Source: Bdellovibrionales bacterium (lineage in GTDB: Bacteria; Bdellovibrionota; Bdellovibrionia; Bdellovibrionales; UBA1609). From it: a DNA stretch of 5,689 nucleotides. The stretch is from contig JAPKGD010000150.1 in the NCBI GenBank assembly GCA_026648125.1, positions 1 to 5,689 of the forward strand. Reading direction: 5' to 3'. Under the pieces are notes generated by a model. The model was given only the letters and a program-made list of their open reading frames with translations. It did no database searches and was not told where the DNA came from. Shown here piece after piece: positions 5,165 to 5,689 of the stretch. Position numbers and translations under genes: made by a program. The first letter of the stretch is position 1; each line of letters starts with the position of its first letter.

Positions 5165-5215
5165 CAGTTATCCACAATTTTTTGGTATTTTCAGGTGAGG
5201 TTCTGTGGATAACTG
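5165..5215. repeat. Perfect inverted pair of 12-mers, each containing a consensus DnaA box
   Basis: CAGTTATCCACA (5165-5176) and TGTGGATAACTG (5204-5215) are exact reverse complements separated by 27 bases. Each contains TTATCCACA, the consensus DnaA 9-mer. The identity extends three bases beyond the 9-mer, which points to a repeat pair and not two independent boxes. It lies 37 bases past the transposase stop, so it is most likely part of the end of the insertion sequence. IS50 is a known case of a DnaA box at an element end. Confidence 0.7.
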
Positions 5216-5252
5216 GGTCGATTGCCAGTCACCGAGCCCAATGCTCCGACCA

Positions 5253-5689
5253 TTATGCCATTTGAAGTTGTTGATCGTTTAATTTTCGCAGAGCTTTGCA
5301 CAGATTGAACCCCAAGCACGAGCGATGGCCAGACATCTCCATTGCCACTGTGGATTTCACATTGGGTTTGTTGAAGCCATATTTTTTTGATTTCACTGAT
5401 CCAATCACGCCTTCTACCTGGGCCCGCTCTCGGCGGATCACTTCCGACATTTTTTCTGACACCGACCACTTGGCTTTGCCAGTCGGTGCGATTCCGACAT
5501 GCTTCACACCAAGTTTTTTTGCCTTCTTGATATTGGTTTTGCTGTATCCGCCGCGATCGAAGCCAAAAGTTTTCGGAGCCTCGCCAAACAAAGCAATGTG
5601 CTCTTTGATCGATTGCAGGCAAAACTTCTGATCCGAAGCATTGATGCCATTGTTGATCAAAAATCCCAGCACAAATCCATCGACTCGAT
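5253..5689 (-). CDS. DDE transposase, C-terminal portion, cut by window edge
   Basis: The last 144 residues of a transposase are visible; the frame enters from the right edge (first full codon at 5687). DGFVLGFLINNG at the start is the strand after the first catalytic Asp in DDE enzymes. TFGFDRGGYS (40-49) supplies the second Asp, D44. RERAQVEGVIGSVKSKKYGFNKP (86-108) supplies the Glu, E92, with the basic helix after it, followed by MSGHRSCLGFNLCKALRKL (118-136). The order D-E and the tail resemble chromosomal IS transposases of an IS5-like or ISNCY-like type; I cannot fix the family. No frameshift or stop is visible in this part, so the element may be intact. A GTG at 5672 lies inside the gene and is not the start. 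The reading direction puts the 3' end of the gene next to the inverted DnaA-box pair. Confidence 0.9.
   Translation of the reverse strand, partial: RVDGFVLGFLINNGINASDQKFCLQSIKEHIALFGEAPKTFGFDRGGYSKTNIKKAKKLGVKHVGIAPTGKAKWSVSEKMSEVIRRERAQVEGVIGSVKSKKYGFNKPNVKSTVAMEMSGHRSCLGFNLCKALRKLNDQQLQMA

Larger units (their letters stand above)
5165..5689 (-). mobile_element. Insertion sequence, 3' part only
   Basis: The element contains the transposase gene on the minus strand and its 3' flank, and continues past the right edge. I place its near terminus at about 5165, where the inverted 12-mer begins and where the neighbouring minus-strand frame meets a stop. The exact tip and any target duplication cannot be seen because the other end is outside. 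Confidence 0.65.

Noticed and set aside
5165..5215. A replication origin
   Set aside because: There are only two DnaA boxes, forming an exact inverted repeat beside a transposase, with no AT-rich unwinding tract or dnaA, dnaN or rpmH neighbour.

Overview
The window looks like a gene-dense bacterial chromosome segment of moderate GC. It has ATGA-type overlaps, strong Shine-Dalgarno sites and one TTG start. The gene mix (B12-binding MerR regulator, DUF3833/DUF2878/SDR cluster, folE, single-domain hemerythrin, orphan GNAT) fits a Gram-negative proteobacterium-like organism. A Bdellovibrio-type or other delta-like lineage is my guess, but nothing in the sequence proves it.

Left half (1-2661, minus strand): a four-gene operon in which every junction is a 4-base ATGA overlap. 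In order of transcription it encodes a MerR-family regulator with a cobalamin-binding domain (2661-1711), a DUF3833 lipoprotein (1714-1184), a DUF2878 multi-pass membrane protein (1187-684) and a short-chain dehydrogenase (687 down to the left edge, cut off by the window). Divergent from it is folE (2760-3362, plus), GTP cyclohydrolase I. The 98-base gap between the regulator and folE holds a perfect 8-6-8 inverted repeat (2692-2713) placed where it can control both promoters. From knowledge of CarH/LitR-type regulators, I infer a light-, B12- or stress-controlled envelope module. FolE would supply pterin, perhaps for a photolyase antenna cofactor. The regulator lacks two residues associated with the canonical photochemistry.

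Right half: a GNAT-fold acyltransferase of unknown substrate (4283-3576, minus, TTG start) converges on folE. Divergent from it is a bacteriohemerythrin with all seven iron ligands, but with an in-frame TAA at codon 12 of the expected reading frame. Downstream come a large imperfect hairpin (4936-4985), the C-terminal end of a short unrecognised minus-strand frame, a perfect inverted pair of DnaA-box-like 12-mers (5165-5215), and the 3' part of an insertion sequence whose DDE transposase runs off the right edge. The unrecognised frame may be the stump of a gene cut by the insertion sequence.
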